From NCBI GenBank assembly GCA_021462855.1, contig JAJTXQ010000034.1, positions 5,001 through 69,000 on the forward strand: a DNA stretch of 64,000 nt. Reading direction: 5' to 3'. The position numbers and the translations under genes are program-made. Within the stretch, counting starts at the first letter, position 1; each line of letters opens with the position of its first letter. Below the pieces are notes generated by a model that was given only the letters and a program-made list of their open reading frames with translations, had not been told where the DNA came from and made no database searches. Below are positions 52,281-59,563 of this stretch, piece by piece. Origin of the DNA: Dehalococcoidia bacterium. Its GTDB lineage: Bacteria; Chloroflexota; Dehalococcoidia; DSTF01; JACRBR01.

Positions 52281-53396
52281 ATGGGCGACACTCTGGCGAA
52301 GTACGTTGCCGCATCGGTGCAGGCAGCGCCCGAGTTCCTCGACCGCGAGGCCACCGTCGACAAGGCGTGCGCGCTGATCGACGAAGCAGGCAAGGCCGGC
52401 GCCCGGCTCATCGTCTTCCCCGAGACGTGGGTGCCCATGTACCCGTTCTGGCACAGCACACCCAGCGTGTTCTCCGGCGACCTCTTCGCGCGCCTCTGGA
52501 AGAACGCCGTCGAGATCCCGTCGGCCGCGACGGAGCAGCTTGCGCGGGCGGCGAAGAGCGCGAACGCGTACGTCGTCATCGGCATCAACGAGCGCGACAC
52601 CGCGACGCGCGGCACGCTGTACAACACGATGCTCTACCTCTCGCCCGCGGGCCAGGTGCTCCACCGCCACCGCAAGCTCATGCCGACCTTCACCGAGCGC
52701 ACGCTCTGGGGCTTTGGCGACGGCAGCGACCTCGACGTCCTCGACACGCCGCTCGGGCGGCTCGGCGGCCTCATCTGCTGGGAGCACGAGATGACGCTCG
52801 TGAAGTACGCGCTGTACGCCCAGGGCGAGCAGATGCACTGCAGCCAGTGGCCGGCGTACAGCTTCCAGAACGACCACATCGACTTCGGCACACGGCAGTA
52901 TGCGTTCGAAGGCGCCTGCTTCGTCGTCTCCTCGTGCGGCATCGTGCCAAAGGGCACGTACCCGAAGGCGCTCGGCGCCAACGACTTGCCCGCGAACGGC
53001 GGCAGCGCGATCATCGCGCCGAACGGCAAGTACCTCGCCGGCCCGCTGTACGACAAGGAAGAGATCCTCTACGCGGAGATCGACCTGGAGCTGGCGATCA
53101 GGGAGAAGCACTCGCGCGATGTCGCCGGCCACTACGCGCGCCCCGACGTGCTGCAGCTCACGCTGAATCTCCAGCCCAAGCCCGTGGTCACGACGCCGCG
53201 CGAGGAGTCGCGCGTCGCGCCGCGCCTCACGCGCCGCGCCGGAGACGAGGACCGCCTCGACGCCGTGCGCGCGTACCTCAGCAGTCTCATGGACCGCTTC
53301 GAATCCGATGGCGGCGACGCCGAAGTCAACGAGGCGCTCGCCGAAGCGCTCGCGTCGATCAACATGGCGGCGGCGGGCATGTGGAGCCGCGGATAG
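52281..53396 (+). CDS. Nitrilase-superfamily hydrolase
   Basis: A 371-residue CN-hydrolase of the true-nitrilase branch. The catalytic triad is E48 (VFPETWVP), K132 (HRHRKLMPT) and C166 (GLICWEHE), with the extra Glu E139 in TFTER. Nitrilases convert a nitrile to the acid and ammonia. The C-terminal 50 residues are extra and helical. GCAGGAAC precedes ATG 52281. It is followed 8 bases later by the alkA-like gene, which may be co-transcribed. Confidence 0.92.
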   Translation: MGDTLAKYVAASVQAAPEFLDREATVDKACALIDEAGKAGARLIVFPETWVPMYPFWHSTPSVFSGDLFARLWKNAVEIPSAATEQLARAAKSANAYVVIGINERDTATRGTLYNTMLYLSPAGQVLHRHRKLMPTFTERTLWGFGDGSDLDVLDTPLGRLGGLICWEHEMTLVKYALYAQGEQMHCSQWPAYSFQNDHIDFGTRQYAFEGACFVVSSCGIVPKGTYPKALGANDLPANGGSAIIAPNGKYLAGPLYDKEEILYAEIDLELAIREKHSRDVAGHYARPDVLQLTLNLQPKPVVTTPREESRVAPRLTRRAGDEDRLDAVRAYLSSLMDRFESDGGDAEVNEALAEALASINMAAAGMWSRG

Positions 53397-53403
53397 CACC
53401 ACC

Positions 53404-54045
53404 ATGCGCACGCTGATGCGCGCGCGCCAGCTCCCGTACGACGCGGAGACGGCGCGCCGCCACATCGCCAGCTCCGACACCGTGATGCGCGACATCGTCC
53501 GCCGCGTCGGCCCGTACGAGATGCAGGTGCGCGGGCAGCCGTACCAGTCGCTGCTGCGCGCGATCCTCTACCAGCAGCTGGCGGGCGCAGCGGCCGCCGC
53601 GATCGAGCGCCGCTTCCTGGCGCTGTTCGGCGGGCGTATCCCGAAGCCGCACGAGCTTGCGCAGTTGAGCGACGAACAGTTCCGCGGCGCCGGCGTCTCG
53701 CGCCAGAAGGCCGGCTACATGCGGAGCATCGGTGAGCGCTTCGCCTCCGGCGAGCTCTCCGACCGCAAGCTGCTGCGCGCGCCCGACGACGAGGTGATCG
53801 ACGCGGTCACGCGGATCAAGGGCGTCGGACGCTGGACCGCCGATATGCTGCTCATGTTCTGCATCGGCCGGCCCGATGTGCTGCCCGTCGGTGACCTCGG
53901 CATCCAGAACGCGATGAAGCTCGCCTACGGCCTCGACGCCCCGCCAAAGCCCGACGAGATGCTTCGTATCGCCGAGCCGTGGCGCCCGTATCGCAGCGCC
54001 GGCGCGTGGTACCTCTGGCGCCGCGGCGACGTGCTGACGCTGTGA
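53404..54045 (+). CDS. DNA-3-methyladenine glycosylase II (AlkA-like)
   Basis: A 213-residue HhH-GPD glycosylase that removes alkylated purines. The hairpin-helix-hairpin is IKGVGRWTAD (138-147), and the catalytic Asp is D164 in LPVGDLGIQNA. There is no 4Fe-4S cluster loop, and the N-terminal AlkA domain is missing, as in short AlkA/MagI-like enzymes. Its stop overlaps a GTG (GTGA, 54042-54045) that opens the truncated copy of the metallopeptidase start. Confidence 0.9.
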   Translation: MRTLMRARQLPYDAETARRHIASSDTVMRDIVRRVGPYEMQVRGQPYQSLLRAILYQQLAGAAAAAIERRFLALFGGRIPKPHELAQLSDEQFRGAGVSRQKAGYMRSIGERFASGELSDRKLLRAPDDEVIDAVTRIKGVGRWTADMLLMFCIGRPDVLPVGDLGIQNAMKLAYGLDAPPKPDEMLRIAEPWRPYRSAGAWYLWRRGDVLTL

Positions 54046-54091
54046 TCGGCCCGCTGGCGCGCGACCGGTTCGAGGCGCTCGTCCTGCGCGC
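54042..54091 (+). repeat. Direct repeat copy 1 (metallopeptidase 5' end)
   Basis: 50 bases matching 54556-54605 with 47 identities (differences at positions 1, 8 and 16). The pair lies 514 bp apart on the same strand. Confidence 0.9.
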
Positions 54092-54128
54092 ATCGGCGCC
54101 CGTGCCAGGAGCGACGAGGTCCAGATGA
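54042..54128 (+). pseudogene. Truncated duplicate of the metallopeptidase start
   Basis: GTG 54042 opens a 28-codon frame whose first 17 residues (MIGPLARDRFEALVLRA) match the metallopeptidase N-terminus (MIDPLPRDRFEALVLRA), then diverges and stops at TGA 54126-54128. It is coupled to alkA by GTGA, the place where the intact gene presumably once began. Confidence 0.7.
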
Positions 54129-54559
54129 GACGTCCCCGAGACAACCGGGAGCCCGTGATGGCAGGCGGCGGCAAGCGCAACGCGCCGAGGCTGACACTCC
54201 ATCGCGGCAAGCTGGTCCCGCTGCAGGAGGCGGAAAAGGCCACCGAGCGGGAACTCGATCGCACCGCGCGAGTGAGCGCATCCAAACGAAAGAGTCGCGT
54301 GCCGGGCGTATGGACGCACGGGGACGGCGTACGTTGGCGGCTGCTCGAAGAAGAGCCGCCAAGGCGCAGCCGGAGACGGCGGCGCAAGCAAAACGCCGAC
54401 ACCTCCTCGCCGGGCTCGATCGTGAGCGGTCACGCTGTGCGCAGCGGGCCAACGCCGCCCCCTTCGGCGCCACGGAGCCAGAAGCGTCGCTCGCGGAGCC
54501 AATCGTCGGGTGCGCCCCCTCGCCCGCTCGGCGCTCGGCCGAAGCCGAGGCAACGATGA
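54125..54559 (+). CDS. Basic protein of unknown function inside the duplicated segment
   Basis: A 144-codon open frame. Residues about 12-85 look protein-like (KRNAPRLTLHRGKLVPLQEA, SRVPGVWTHGDGVRWRLLEE); the rest is low-complexity Arg/Ser/Pro. Its ATG overlaps the stop of the 28-codon fragment (ATGA) and its stop overlaps the ATG of the metallopeptidase (ATGA). This could keep translation going through the insertion. I recognise no family. A second open frame in this stretch runs in phase into the metallopeptidase from 54310. Confidence 0.4.
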   Translation: MRRPRDNREPVMAGGGKRNAPRLTLHRGKLVPLQEAEKATERELDRTARVSASKRKSRVPGVWTHGDGVRWRLLEEEPPRRSRRRRRKQNADTSSPGSIVSGHAVRSGPTPPPSAPRSQKRRSRSQSSGAPPRPLGARPKPRQR

Positions 54560-54605
54560 TCGACCCGCTGCCGCGCGACCGGTTCGAGGCGCTCGTCCTG
54601 CGCGC
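54556..54605 (+). repeat. Direct repeat copy 2 (metallopeptidase 5' end)
   Basis: The intact partner of 54042-54091; it forms the first 50 bases of the metallopeptidase gene. Confidence 0.9.
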
Positions 54606-54936
54606 CATCGATGACCTGCCTGCGGAGTTCGCCGGCCGCATCGCGAACCTGGAGTTCGCCGTCGAGGACTGGGCGACGCCCGACGACAGCGCGCGCACGG
54701 GCGCGCCGCGCGGCAGCACGCTCCTCGGCGTGTACCGGGGCGTGCCGCTGACCCGGCGCGGCGCCGGCTACAACATGACGCTTCCCGACCTCATCGTCGT
54801 GTTCCAGCGCCCGCTCGAGCGTCTCGCGACCGACGAGGACGACCTGTACGAGCGCGTCCGCGGCGTCGTCCGGCACGAGGTCGCGCACTACTTCGGCATC
54901 AGCGATGAGCGGCTACGCGAGATCGACGCGTACTGA
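54556..54936 (+). CDS. Minimal zincin metallopeptidase (PF06262-like)
   Basis: A 126-residue protein of the small 'metallopeptidase family' (Zincin_1). The zinc motif is H107-E-V-A-H111 followed by FGISDERL, with the typical DLIVVFQRPLER segment before it. Such proteins are common in actinobacteria and Chloroflexota, without a known substrate. ATG 54556 restores the usual length. The gene is flanked by two direct-repeat pairs: its first 50 bases are duplicated at 54042, and its last 20 coding bases plus 7 more are duplicated at 56144. Confidence 0.85.
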   Translation: MIDPLPRDRFEALVLRAIDDLPAEFAGRIANLEFAVEDWATPDDSARTGAPRGSTLLGVYRGVPLTRRGAGYNMTLPDLIVVFQRPLERLATDEDDLYERVRGVVRHEVAHYFGISDERLREIDAY

Positions 54937-54943
54937 CCGGCGT
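54917..54943 (+). repeat. Direct repeat copy A (metallopeptidase 3' end)
   Basis: 27 bases covering the last codons and stop of the metallopeptidase, repeated at 56144-56170 with one mismatch (21 bases perfect, 54923-54943). Confidence 0.9.
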
Positions 54944-54962
54944 ACGCTGCCCGCCTGGCGCG

Positions 54963-56009
54963 CTACGGCGAGGCGATGTTCGCCCACGGACTCGACGCCG
55001 TCGCCGCGTCATCGATCGGGCCTGCGTCGTTCCCGCCCAGGGAGTAGTTCAGGGTGTTCCCGCGCGCGCTGTTTCGCACCACGGTGTTGCCAGAACCCCC
55101 GACACTGATCCCCACGTCCTGGAAGATATTGACGCCCCCGTTGTCAGTCGCGTGGTTTTCCTCGATGCGGTTGTTCGACCCGCTCACATAGATGCCGCTG
55201 CCTCCAGAGGCCGCGCCGTTCCGGTGCAACGCATTCCGCGCGATGAGCGAGCCCGTGTCGGACACCGCGATCCCGTCGTTCGCGTTGGTCGCCGCGGAGC
55301 TGTCGGTGACCAGCGACGACTGTACGTCAAACCCGTCGTCTCCGTTCAACACCGCGGCACAACGCTGGATCATCGAGCGCTGCGCCCAGATCCCATCGCC
55401 GGAATTGGATCTCGCGACGCTGTCCGTGATCACCGAGTCAAAGAGCGTCATCCCTGTGCCGTTCGCGGCCGCCACGCAGCCGGTCACCGAAGCGCCCGTA
55501 GCGTTCAGACCGGTGTCGTTCCCCACGAGCACGCAGTCGCGAACGACACCACCGCCGACAGATACGCCCTCAAAGTTCGAAATGGCATGCACGGACTCGA
55601 CGAGCGTCGCCCAGTTGCCTGCCAGGGACACGCCCACCCCCCAGTCGCGCACCGTGCCGTTCCTTACCGTGGTCCCGTCAGCCTGCGAGTCGATCCCCGT
55701 GCCGAAGCCAGCGCCCTCCAGCACGAATCCGTTGAGGTCGACCGTCACATTCTCACTGGTCACGTCGATCGCTGTACCGGTCGTGGAGAACGACAGGTTC
55801 CGCGTCAGGTAGTAGTTGCCCGGCTGGCTCAGCGTCACCGGGAGCGACGAGATCGGCGTGCCCGGCAGCCGGACGCCGTCCGTGCCGCCAGGAGCGCCAC
55901 CGGGCGGGTCCAGCGAGCCGGCGTCCACGAGCCCCGCGAGCACCGCCGCGAGCGCGAGCGTACTGGCCCCCGCGATGGCCCACCCCAGCCGGTGGAGAAG
56001 CTCCATCAT
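54963..56009 (-). CDS. Secreted right-handed parallel beta-helix protein (NosD-like)
   Basis: A 348-residue exported protein. A signal helix (residues 8-28) precedes a proline/glycine linker, then SLPVTLSQPGNYYLTRNLSF and many beta-helix rungs (PbH1/NosD-like), such as GNTVVRNSARGNTL and NNRIEENHATDN. No catalytic residues are evident; these proteins bind or cleave polysaccharide. Two ATGs are in tandem (56009, 56006) after GAGGCAGG. The gene occupies the DNA between two 27-bp direct repeats (54917 and 56144), so it looks inserted. Confidence 0.82.
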   Translation of the reverse strand: MMELLHRLGWAIAGASTLALAAVLAGLVDAGSLDPPGGAPGGTDGVRLPGTPISSLPVTLSQPGNYYLTRNLSFSTTGTAIDVTSENVTVDLNGFVLEGAGFGTGIDSQADGTTVRNGTVRDWGVGVSLAGNWATLVESVHAISNFEGVSVGGGVVRDCVLVGNDTGLNATGASVTGCVAAANGTGMTLFDSVITDSVARSNSGDGIWAQRSMIQRCAAVLNGDDGFDVQSSLVTDSSAATNANDGIAVSDTGSLIARNALHRNGAASGGSGIYVSGSNNRIEENHATDNGGVNIFQDVGISVGGSGNTVVRNSARGNTLNYSLGGNDAGPIDDAATASSPWANIASP

Positions 56010-56111
56010 GCCCGAGCCTGCCTCGCTACCAAGCAGGTGTGCGCCCGATCGGCCCTCGTTGGCTACGGCCAGATGGCAGGGGGTAACGTGCCGATCGGCC
56101 CGAGCGGCGTG

Positions 56112-56131
56112 CCTTGACGAGTTCGTCAAGG
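56112..56131. repeat. 20-bp near-perfect palindrome beside repeat copy B
   Basis: Arms CCTTGACGA (56112-56120) and TCGTCAAGG (56123-56131) separated by GT. It lies 12 bases before repeat copy B, upstream of the beta-helix gene. Confidence 0.7.
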
Positions 56132-56143
56132 TGGCGCGAGCCA

Positions 56144-56170
56144 GCGAGTTCGACGCGTACTGACCGGCGT
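56144..56170 (+). repeat. Direct repeat copy B (metallopeptidase 3' end)
   Basis: Partner of 54917-54943. Its last base is the first base of the sulfurtransferase stop codon (minus strand), so the inserted segment ends exactly at the neighbouring gene. Confidence 0.9.
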
Positions 56171-56982
56171 CAGCGCTCGATCGGCGAGTCGTCGCGGTTG
56201 CCCCACTCCGCCCACGAGCCATCGTAGAGCTGCGCGTCGTACCCCAGCACGTGTTTGAGGACGAACCACGAGTGCGCCGCCCGCAGGCCGAGCTGGCAAT
56301 GCGTGATCACGCGGCGCTCGGGCGCGACGCCCGCCGCCTCGTACATCGCGCGCAGCTCGAGCTCGGACTTCGTGCCGTTGTCGCCGGCCGTCGCTTCGGT
56401 CCATTCGAGGTGCGCGGCGCCGGGGATGTGTCCGCTGCGCCGCGCGCGCTCGTTCGTGCCGGCATATTCGTCGGCGGCGCGGCAGTCGAGGATCATCGCG
56501 TCCGCAGCGCCAACGGCATCGCGCACGTCCTCCCAGGACGCGCGGATCGACGTATCGGTCTCGCGCGGCGGCGCGTATGCCGCGGGCGCCGGCTCGGCCG
56601 CGGCGGCGGTCAGCGGGCGGCCGTCCTTCGCCCAGCGCTCGCGTCCGCCTTCGAGCACGTGCACGCCGCCCGGGTGCCGGTAGTATGACATCATCCAGAA
56701 CCCGCGCATGGCGTGCGCGCTGTGCCGGTCGCCGTACCAGACGACCGTATCGTCCGGCGAGACGCCCAGCCGCCGCATCAGCGCCGCGTATTGCTCCGGC
56801 GTCAGCACCAGCCCCGCCGACTCGTCGTGGTTGCGCAGGACGTCGATGTGCGGGTCGACCCATAGCGCGCCCGGGATGTGTCCGCCGTCGTACGTCGCCT
56901 TCTCGACCGCCGACTCCAGCACGCGCAGCCGCGAATCGCCGAGCCGCTCTTCGAGCCACGCGCCGCTCACGTACGCGCTCAT
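56170..56982 (-). CDS. Thiosulfate/3-mercaptopyruvate sulfurtransferase
   Basis: A 270-residue two-domain rhodanese. The N-terminal inactive domain has VWYGDRHSAHAMRGFWMMSY. The catalytic Cys is in VITHCQLGLRAAHSWF (loop CQLGLR), the GR-type loop associated more with thiosulfate than mercaptopyruvate. It transfers sulfane sulfur to cyanide or thiols; cyanide released by nitrile metabolism could be a substrate (inference). ATG 56982 overlaps the thioesterase stop (ATGA). Confidence 0.9.
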   Translation of the reverse strand: MSAYVSGAWLEERLGDSRLRVLESAVEKATYDGGHIPGALWVDPHIDVLRNHDESAGLVLTPEQYAALMRRLGVSPDDTVVWYGDRHSAHAMRGFWMMSYYRHPGGVHVLEGGRERWAKDGRPLTAAAAEPAPAAYAPPRETDTSIRASWEDVRDAVGAADAMILDCRAADEYAGTNERARRSGHIPGAAHLEWTEATAGDNGTKSELELRAMYEAAGVAPERRVITHCQLGLRAAHSWFVLKHVLGYDAQLYDGSWAEWGNRDDSPIER

Positions 56983-57455
56983 ACGATCGGCACGTCCGTG
57001 CGGCCGGCGCCCTCCGCCAGCCCCGTCATCTCCGCCGCGAGCGCGTGGTCGAGCTTCATGAACACGCCCTCACCCTCCGCGAGCAGCGCGCCGGCCGGGT
57101 CGCGCACCTCCGCCCGCAGCTCGATGAGCCGGCCGCGGTTCTTCGTCACCCACGCCTCGATGTGCAGCAGTTCGTCGAGCCGCACCGGCAGGCGGTAGCG
57201 CACATTGAGCCGCGCCGTCGCGCCCCACTGCGCTTCGCCGTACACCGCCCACCCCATCGCCTCGTCGATCATCGTCGCGACGATGCCGCCGTGCATGCGG
57301 CCCGGGTATCCCTCCTGGTGCGCGCACGGCGTGAAGTCGCAGATCGCCCGGCCGCCCTCGCGACGGAACTCCATGTGGAGGCCGCGTTCGTTCGCTTCGC
57401 CGCATGCGTAGCACATGTTTCCGCGGCCCGAGGGCGCGCGCTGCTCCTCGCTCAC
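56979..57455 (-). CDS. PaaI-like hot-dog thioesterase
   Basis: A 158-residue acyl-CoA thioesterase of the PaaI/4HBT group with an N-terminal zinc-like CYACGEANERGLHM. The hot-dog core is GYPGRMHGGIVATMIDEAMG with the active Asp/Glu. The start is GTG 57455, overlapping the MaoC gene stop (GTGA). It is one of four ATGA/GTGA-linked genes from 58227 to 56170. Confidence 0.88.
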   Translation of the reverse strand: MSEEQRAPSGRGNMCYACGEANERGLHMEFRREGGRAICDFTPCAHQEGYPGRMHGGIVATMIDEAMGWAVYGEAQWGATARLNVRYRLPVRLDELLHIEAWVTKNRGRLIELRAEVRDPAGALLAEGEGVFMKLDHALAAEMTGLAEGAGRTDVPIV

Positions 57456-57826
57456 GCCGGCACCGTCGCCCGGCCTTCGATGACCGTCTCGCCGCGCTCG
57501 TTTGCGCACTGCACGGCGTACTCGACGCCCTCATCGCCCTCGCGCGCGACCGTCGCCGACGCTGTGATCGTGTCGCCGGCGCGCGTCGGCGCCTTGAAGC
57601 GCACCTTCAGGCGCCCGCGCGCGACCCACGCCTCGCCGTGCGCCGCGTGCATCATCTCGGCGATGAGCGCCAGCACGAGCATGCCATGCGCGATCGTCCC
57701 GCCGAACGGCGTCGTCGCCGCGAACGCCGCGTCGATGTGCACCGGGTTGTGGTCACCCGCCGCGTCTGCATAGGCGTCGATGCGCGATTGCGGCAACGCG
57801 CGCGTCACCGGCGCTACGGCGCTCAC
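57452..57826 (-). CDS. MaoC-like (R)-enoyl-CoA hydratase
   Basis: A 124-residue hot-dog hydratase. The hydratase-2 motif YADAAGDHNPVHIDAAFA gives the catalytic Asp/His, then GGTIAHGMLVLALI. It would hydrate an enoyl-CoA. It sits between a second hot-dog protein (57823) and the thioesterase, with 4-base overlaps on both sides. The two hot-dog proteins may form a heterodimer, as for HadAB/HadBC. Confidence 0.9.
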   Translation of the reverse strand: MSAVAPVTRALPQSRIDAYADAAGDHNPVHIDAAFAATTPFGGTIAHGMLVLALIAEMMHAAHGEAWVARGRLKVRFKAPTRAGDTITASATVAREGDEGVEYAVQCANERGETVIEGRATVPA

Positions 57827-58227
57827 GCGCCCTCTCCCGGCGCCATGATCGTCGTGCGCGCGCCGAGGACGCGCCGGCCGCCCGCGCTCACCTCGAACTC
57901 GATCACGCTGATCACGAACCCCTGCCGCTCCGAACGCTGCGCGATCCTCCCGGTGAGGGTCAGCGCCTCGCCGGTCCGCGCGGCCGATGTGTGATCGACC
58001 TCCTGCCCCGTGTGCAGCGACCCCTCCGGCAGCGCGATGCGTTCCTGCAGCGCGGCGAGCCCCAGCGCGGCGACGGCGAGCGGCGGTACGTGCGCGCCGT
58101 AGTCGCCGGCGTCGCCAGCGGCATCGAGATACGCGCGCACCTGCGCTCCCGGGAGCGTGAACGTCGCCGGCTCGAACTCATGCCCGCGCGGCAGCGCGGC
58201 GATGCTCGTGCGCGTCGGTGGGGTCAT
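57823..58227 (-). CDS. Hot-dog dehydratase partner (HadA-like, FAS1/MaoC N-type)
   Basis: A 134-residue hot-dog protein related to the N-terminal half of MaoC-type double hot-dog hydratases. HEFEPATFTLPGAQVRAYLD, then AHVPPLAVAALGLAAL and SLHTGQEVDHTSA are visible; the catalytic Asp-His pair is absent. It is likely the non-catalytic partner of the 57452 hydratase. TAGCCT lies 6 bases before the ATG (possible leaderless start). Confidence 0.8.
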   Translation of the reverse strand: MTPPTRTSIAALPRGHEFEPATFTLPGAQVRAYLDAAGDAGDYGAHVPPLAVAALGLAALQERIALPEGSLHTGQEVDHTSAARTGEALTLTGRIAQRSERQGFVISVIEFEVSAGGRRVLGARTTIMAPGEGA

Positions 58228-58268
58228 ACGGTGAGGCTACGGGCGGCGATGCGGCGTGTCAAACAGCG

Positions 58269-58616
58269 TCAGACGCACGGCTCGTCCATGTACGCCTGGC
58301 CCCAGCGTTCGAGGCTCGCCAGCGCCACGCCGAGGTCGCGCCCCTTCGCCGTCAGGTCGTACTCCACCCACGGCGGCATCGTCGCGACGATGTTGCGGCT
58401 GACGATGTCGAGCGATTCGAGGTTCTTCAAGCGGTCGCGCAGCGTCCGCGAGTTGCAGCCACCGATGTTGTGCGCCAGCTCGTTGAACCGCCGCTTGCCG
58501 CCCATCAGCTCGTGGATGATGTGCGGCACCCACTTCTGTCCGAGCAGCGCCAGCGTCGCGCGGATCGGGCAGTACACGTCGTTGTCGTCGAGGACGAGCT
58601 TGCGTTCCAGCGCCAT
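58269..58616 (-). CDS. HxlR-family transcriptional regulator
   Basis: A 115-residue winged-helix protein of the HxlR family: YCPIRATLALLGQKWVPHII with the conserved Cys (C16), then GGKRRFNELAHNIGGCNSRT and LRDRLKNLESLDIV. HxlR proteins often sense electrophiles through that Cys. It lies upstream of, and reads toward, the hot-dog operon, and is its likely local regulator. The proposed start ATG 58616 gives standard length; more upstream starts add low-complexity sequence. Confidence 0.88.
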   Translation of the reverse strand: MALERKLVLDDNDVYCPIRATLALLGQKWVPHIIHELMGGKRRFNELAHNIGGCNSRTLRDRLKNLESLDIVSRNIVATMPPWVEYDLTAKGRDLGVALASLERWGQAYMDEPCV

Positions 58617-58826
58617 CGTTCGCGCTTCCCGCACAGGTGCGGGTGCCTCCCGTTGCCGCCAGCATAGCAGGAGCCACGCGGCGCCCCCGCGCACGGGCCG
58701 CTGTCTCACCGGTGGGCCCTCACCGGCGCACGCGCTTGACCGTGAGGTAGGCACCATCGATCCTGTCCTGCGTATCACCTTGCGGGGAGACCGTTCGCTG
58801 CCAGCATCCACAGCCAGTCACGCGCC

Positions 58827-59360
58827 ATGACGAGCGAATTCGGCATCCTCCGCGGCATCGACGCGCAATCGTTCGGCCAGCCTGGCCAGCGCACCTTTCG
58901 CCTGCGCCTCGTCGGTGACAGCGCCCAGACGGCATCGCTCTGGCTCGAGAAGGAGCAGATGCAGGCGCTGAGCCTCGCGCTCAAGCAGATGCTGGGCCAG
59001 CTCGAATACGACCAGCCACCGCCGCCCGCCGACGCCGGCGAGTTCCCGGTCGTCGCCGACCACGACTTCCGCGTCGGCCGCATGGGCATGGGGTTCCACG
59101 CCGAGGACCGCACCGTCGTGCTCTTCCTGTACGAAGTCACCGCCGAGGACGAGGAGGACCCGACCGTGCGCGCGCGCCTCTCGCAGGAGCAGTGCGCATC
59201 CCTCATCGAGCAGCTCGACGAGATCATTGCCGGCGGCCGCCCGGGGTGCCCGCTGTGCGGACAACCGGTCGGGCTGGAAGGCCACGCCTGCGTGCGCTCG
59301 AACGGACACTCAAAGCAGCCGATCCCGAAAGAGGACGCCGGCGACGACGACGAACCGTAG
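58827..59360 (+). CDS. DUF3090-family protein
   Basis: A 177-residue DUF3090 protein. It has QRTFRLRLVGDSAQTASLWL, then LEKEQMQALSLALKQMLG, EFPVVADHDFRVGRMGMGFH and a C-terminal zinc-like CPLCGQPVGLEGHACVRSNG. The family is known from actinobacteria and Chloroflexota next to histidine-phosphatase-like genes, but its function is unknown. No such partner follows here. Confidence 0.88.
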   Translation: MTSEFGILRGIDAQSFGQPGQRTFRLRLVGDSAQTASLWLEKEQMQALSLALKQMLGQLEYDQPPPPADAGEFPVVADHDFRVGRMGMGFHAEDRTVVLFLYEVTAEDEEDPTVRARLSQEQCASLIEQLDEIIAGGRPGCPLCGQPVGLEGHACVRSNGHSKQPIPKEDAGDDDEP

Positions 59361-59368
59361 CTCCGCCA

Positions 59369-59397
59369 CCGGCGGCGGGCGCCCGATCGGCCGCCGG
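59369..59397 (+). terminator. Hairpin downstream of the DUF3090 gene
   Basis: CCGGCGG (59369-59375) pairs with CCGCCGG (59391-59397), with an inner palindrome 59376-59385. No T-run. The rest of the 200-base gap to 59563 holds a TAGAAT hexamer (59534-59539) that may serve the next gene. Confidence 0.4.
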
Positions 59398-59563
59398 GAT
59401 GCATGTTCCCTCGCCAGCAGGTTCGGGCGTCCCGGCCGGCGCCGGGGCTCTTGCTTGTCGCGGGCGGCGGCGGACATACCCGGCTGCGGCGCCTCCGCCG
59501 TCACAAATCTGGGCAGGAGGGCGTTGCAGGGTGTAGAATCGGGCTGATTCGGCCAGGGCCGGG

